Made by a program: the position numbers and the translations under genes. This document shows, in pieces, positions 4,956 to 7,921 of a DNA stretch of 7,921 nucleotides. The notes beneath the pieces were generated by a model, which saw only the letters and a list, made by a program, of their open reading frames with translations, was not told the origin of the DNA and searched no databases. Every line of letters starts with the position of its first letter. The first letter of the stretch is position 1. The stretch is from Mariprofundaceae bacterium (GTDB taxonomy: Bacteria > Pseudomonadota > Zetaproteobacteria > Mariprofundales > Mariprofundaceae): positions 1 to 7,921 of the forward strand of contig JAUZQP010000021.1 in the NCBI GenBank assembly GCA_030950965.1. The letters are read 5' to 3'.

Positions 4956-7697
4956 CTACTCAGCAACCGTCTGCGGCGTGTACATTTGTAAGCGTATGCC
5001 TGCTTCACCCCCTGCTTTATGCGACTTTTGCGGCCATAATGGAATAATTCGGTTGAGACTGATATGACGCTCTCGCATATAATCTTCAATCAATTGTTGC
5101 GTCTTGCGCGTCTTGCTGATGAATGATGCATCTAAGGCATGGCGGCCCAACTGTGGAACCAACTCAAGCACTAACAATGGTGATTGCTTTAAGGTCTGAA
5201 TCACCGTCTTGATGCGCGCTCGTTCATTCGGCCACAAGCCATCGTCTTGATGTAAGCGGATATAGGCTAAACCTTTATGATCATGGCGTAGGGTGCGCGT
5301 GGGTGGGTGGTCATCGTATCGTTGCTTTATGGTGTGTAGGGTTGCTGCACCCAGTCCACCCCATGTGAACGGTGTGGATTGCCAATCCCCTTGAAATGGG
5401 ATATTAAGTGTGAATTGTTCATTGTCTGCTAGTCGCTTCAATAACGAACGTGGAGCAACACCAGCAAGCCGCACAAAACTATCACTTTGGTGCACCCCTT
5501 GTGCCATGCTGGCATGGGCTAAAGTCGCGCCCAGTTTGCCATGATAACTGTAATGGTCTTTCACGTTAGAGACAAGGTGAAAATCAAGGTCTAAACGTCC
5601 ACGAATAAAATCAGGTAAATCCGATTGTAGCAGCCATGTGTTCACAGCAAAGGGTAGGGCGTGGTGCAGAGAAAGCTCCATGTCCCATCCCCCAGGAGCT
5701 TGCCACGGTTGCCACTCTATTGCCGCTTGCAGCTCACCTTCCAGCAAACGCCCTGTCCATTGAATCGAAATGGGTAAGGGTGCTTGCAATGGTGCGACGG
5801 TGAAAGGGTCGAGCTTCAACCACACGGCATTTTGCCAGCCCACGCTCCATTCTCCAGCAGCCACCGTGGCGCGTTTAATATGCCAATCAGCCAACCAAAA
5901 TGGCTGCCACGGTTCTGCTGTGCTATTAGGCTCGGTCAAAGGCGTTAACGGTGCATTGATTGCCCAATGCCCTATATGTAATGCATCCATACGTATGCCA
6001 TGTAGATCATCAAACTGAAGGTGGTCAATGATGACTTGATCAACCAACGCCTGCCAACCATCGCGCTCCCAGCTTAATTGGTGTGCGAGCACATCGGCAG
6101 AACCATACCATCCTAACGAAGCTATGCTGCTATCATCCACCTGGGATCGAACACCACCCGTGATTTCTAATTGAACCTGTGCATTTAACGTCGCGTGTTC
6201 CGTTAAACGAGCAGGTAAAACATGGCGGAATGTGGCGGGTGTAATGCCTACTCCCTCAGCCTTAAATTTAAATAAGGCGGATGTTTTTTGCCCTACTTCC
6301 TTGTTATCAGCTTGAATATGCCATTGCGCCATTGCGCCACTATCTGAACGAGAATCGGCTGTTAATTGCCATGTTCCTTGGTGAATATCAGCCTCACCAT
6401 AAAAGTCGTGCAATGCTATATCTTGCTGGGTATCTTGCAGGGTTATGCCTTGGTAATGCACCTTAGCCTGATGAATGAGCCAAGGGCTTGATGATTTTTC
6501 AAGGGGAAGGTCATGAGGCAACGACCAAGTACCGCCAGAGAGTTGAATCTGCTCCACTGCTATTGTTTTCTGAGGCCATTGCGCATCCACCTGGGTGAGT
6601 TGAGCTTGATCAACTTTCCAGCAAATCTGACCGTAAGGGTCTTGACTAATGGCATCGCTAAGACTTATCTCCTTACTCTGTAATTGCCAATAATCAGGTT
6701 GAATAAGCAGGACTGTTACGCCGTTTATCACGCCTTCCTGCCATACACAATAGCGCAAATCAGGGGGTGTGAAGGGTAGCGTTACGACGGGCCAGTTTAC
6801 CGCATGTACGGTGACCGCAAAAGCTTTGTTGTCACTATCTTGCTGCCCCTGCCATGCTAGCCGCCCATGATGTGATGCATTTTGCCAATACATTGCACCA
6901 CTGAGTTGTTGCTGTTGCCATAGCATGTGACCTTTGATGCGTGCTGAACCCTTCCATGCAAGCGGACCATGACGCAAAAAACGCAAGAGATGGTCAGCTT
7001 TAATATCTTGCCAGTCTAAACGGCTGCTGCTGCTATCGCTACGCCATTGCAGCAGCCCTAACTTCCCTTGACTCGAAGCAAACCATTGACGGCTTCCAGC
7101 TTTCCCCTCACCTTTAATATGCACGCGCTTTAGCAGTAACGTTTGCGCCTGCGCAGGATGAATATGAACGGTTAACTCATCCAATAGAATATTACGTGCA
7201 GAGCTAAACAAGGGTTGCCATTCTTCAGGGAAAATATGCGCTAACGGCAACGTAGCGCCATCATATAGCGATAGTTGATCGGGGATCGTCCAATCAATAC
7301 GCCCGCGCTGCATGCGTATTTCGGTTAACCGAACATCATGGATGTTTTCGGAGAAATGACCGCGTAATAATAAATAAGGCAACTGCAAATGAAGATTGTT
7401 TTGCTCAACATCTAAATCCCGCAGGGTTAACGCGCCACGTAGCATGTGAAGTTGTACTGAACCGAGCTGCCAGCCATGCTTCTTGGCTAACTCCTGCACC
7501 AGTGTTTGAACCTGCAATAGACTTTGCTGTTGAACAAGGACGTGAGCGGTTAATGACAACAACATCACAACCAATAGCGCAGCAATATACCAGCGGACAG
7601 GCCAAGGAATATGTGCTGCACCGCTATCCCATAAAGGAGAAGGGTGAGTGGTGTGGTGATTAAGTGCGTTATTCATGATTTTACAATGTCGTAACAT
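4956..7697 (-). CDS. AsmA/DUF748-like inner-membrane-anchored envelope protein
   Basis: A 913-aa protein with a short cytoplasmic N-terminus, one transmembrane segment (about 36-55, WYIAALLVVMLLSLTAHVLV) and a very long periplasmic part of alternating short beta-strands. Right after the membrane segment, LVQELAKKHGWQLGSVQLHMLRGALTLRDL (66-95) follows the AsmA-like opening pattern in which the first strands describe a 'scaffold' of repeats. The last ~110 residues (about 801-913, including FISKTRKTQQLIEDYMRERHISLNRI) resemble the C-terminal region of DUF748 proteins. AsmA-type proteins (YhdP, TamB, YdbH) are long hydrophobic grooves that carry phospholipids towards the outer membrane; such a role here is inferred from fold alone. 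About 41 tryptophans by eye (4-5 %), often in WQ pairs, is unusually many. A second in-frame ATG (M8, at 7676) is an alternative start; neither has a clear SD. The stop TAG lies 3 nt from element B. No close named homologue is recognised. Confidence 0.72.
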   Translation of the reverse strand: MLRHCKIMNNALNHHTTHPSPLWDSGAAHIPWPVRWYIAALLVVMLLSLTAHVLVQQQSLLQVQTLVQELAKKHGWQLGSVQLHMLRGALTLRDLDVEQNNLHLQLPYLLLRGHFSENIHDVRLTEIRMQRGRIDWTIPDQLSLYDGATLPLAHIFPEEWQPLFSSARNILLDELTVHIHPAQAQTLLLKRVHIKGEGKAGSRQWFASSQGKLGLLQWRSDSSSSRLDWQDIKADHLLRFLRHGPLAWKGSARIKGHMLWQQQQLSGAMYWQNASHHGRLAWQGQQDSDNKAFAVTVHAVNWPVVTLPFTPPDLRYCVWQEGVINGVTVLLIQPDYWQLQSKEISLSDAISQDPYGQICWKVDQAQLTQVDAQWPQKTIAVEQIQLSGGTWSLPHDLPLEKSSSPWLIHQAKVHYQGITLQDTQQDIALHDFYGEADIHQGTWQLTADSRSDSGAMAQWHIQADNKEVGQKTSALFKFKAEGVGITPATFRHVLPARLTEHATLNAQVQLEITGGVRSQVDDSSIASLGWYGSADVLAHQLSWERDGWQALVDQVIIDHLQFDDLHGIRMDALHIGHWAINAPLTPLTEPNSTAEPWQPFWLADWHIKRATVAAGEWSVGWQNAVWLKLDPFTVAPLQAPLPISIQWTGRLLEGELQAAIEWQPWQAPGGWDMELSLHHALPFAVNTWLLQSDLPDFIRGRLDLDFHLVSNVKDHYSYHGKLGATLAHASMAQGVHQSDSFVRLAGVAPRSLLKRLADNEQFTLNIPFQGDWQSTPFTWGGLGAATLHTIKQRYDDHPPTRTLRHDHKGLAYIRLHQDDGLWPNERARIKTVIQTLKQSPLLVLELVPQLGRHALDASFISKTRKTQQLIEDYMRERHISLNRIIPLWPQKSHKAGGEAGIRLQMYTPQTVAE

Positions 7698-7921
7698 ACT
7701 TGTATTATTTGAATATGGGTACTACTTCAGTGCATTTTTTATTTTTGATGGCATCTAATCTGAGTTATTCACAGGTACTAGCAGGCTCTCGCTTGCCCTT
7801 TTATCCGTTGCAAACAAAGGTTATACGCAATCATCATGACGGTTTATGAATCATTCAGGTTCATCCCCCGAACTTTGTTTGTAAATGGGCGAGCGGTGAA
7901 TCCATGGTTGCCAATTGGTTG
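7698..7921. other. Leader/intergenic region upstream of the AsmA-like gene
   Basis: There is no confident gene here. The part nearest the AsmA-like gene is AT-rich (about 7698-7760) and should hold its leftward promoter, but no convincing -35/-10 pair was found. Farther right lie an inverted repeat (CAAACAAAG at 7811-7819 with CTTTGTTTG at 7873-7881, with weaker pairing outside it) and a single TTATTCACA at 7765-7773. Confidence 0.5.
7836..7921 (+). CDS. Possible 5' end of an unidentified gene running off the window
   Basis: An open frame from ATG 7836 stays open to the edge and reads MTVYESFRFIPRTLFVNG, then RAVNPWLPIG. It would be divergent from the AsmA-like gene. The frame is also open back to a TAG at 7779, without another ATG. 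The nearest SD-like run, AAAGG (7816-7820), is 15 nt from the ATG, too far to support it. No family is recognised, and about 28 open codons can occur by chance. Confidence 0.25.
   Translation, partial: MTVYESFRFIPRTLFVNGRAVNPWLPIG

Noticed and set aside
4837..5067. A 76-codon rightward open frame spanning element B and the end of the AsmA-like gene.
   Set aside because: Most of it is the element palindrome and the antisense of a strong coding frame; no SD and no recognisable protein.
7765..7773. TTATTCACA, a DnaA-box match, near an AT-rich stretch; considered as an origin.
   Set aside because: Only one box was found; a single match within 8 kb is not unusual by chance and no clustered boxes or iterons accompany it.

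Overview
The window looks like a piece of a Gram-negative, probably gammaproteobacterial, chromosome of moderate GC. It carries lptD, needed for LPS export to the outer membrane, plus proteobacterial housekeeping genes (cysteine synthase, a YqiA-type esterase, rsmE) and a large AsmA/DUF748-like envelope protein. The genus cannot be named from the sequence.

Layout, left to right. Bases 1-204 are the 3' end of a cysteine synthase. At 291-978 lies a tightly coupled MNT nucleotidyltransferase/HEPN pair, the two-gene arrangement of MntA/HepT-type toxin-antitoxin modules, with a 14-nt overlap. lptD follows (about 1042-3117), then a yqiA-like hydrolase (3420-3980) and rsmE (4037-4768), all on the + strand. 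A long gene for a tryptophan-rich AsmA/DUF748-like protein (4956-7697) runs on the - strand, convergent to rsmE. The last 224 bases have no confident gene; a short rightward open frame runs off the edge.

The most notable item is not a protein gene. A palindromic element of about 158 bp occurs twice: as a single copy at 4795-4952, and as a 260-bp compound copy at 3121-3380 in which an inner block of about 101 bp is tandemly duplicated. Both copies have near-perfect terminal inverted repeats of about 27 bp beginning GGYAACTCGC. Both are flanked by 3-bp direct repeats of the form TNA (TAA at copy A, TCA at copy B). This is the structure of a MITE-like, non-autonomous mobile element that folds into one long hairpin. 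In both cases the duplicated target trinucleotide reads, on the strand of the adjacent gene, as a second in-frame stop codon directly after the real stop (TGA-TAA for lptD, TAG-TGA for the AsmA-like gene).

Functionally, lptD and the AsmA-like protein both concern the envelope. rsmE modifies 16S rRNA and YqiA is a small esterase. They are housekeeping neighbours rather than one pathway. The MNT/HEPN pair is the accessory cargo, inserted between the cysteine synthase gene and lptD.
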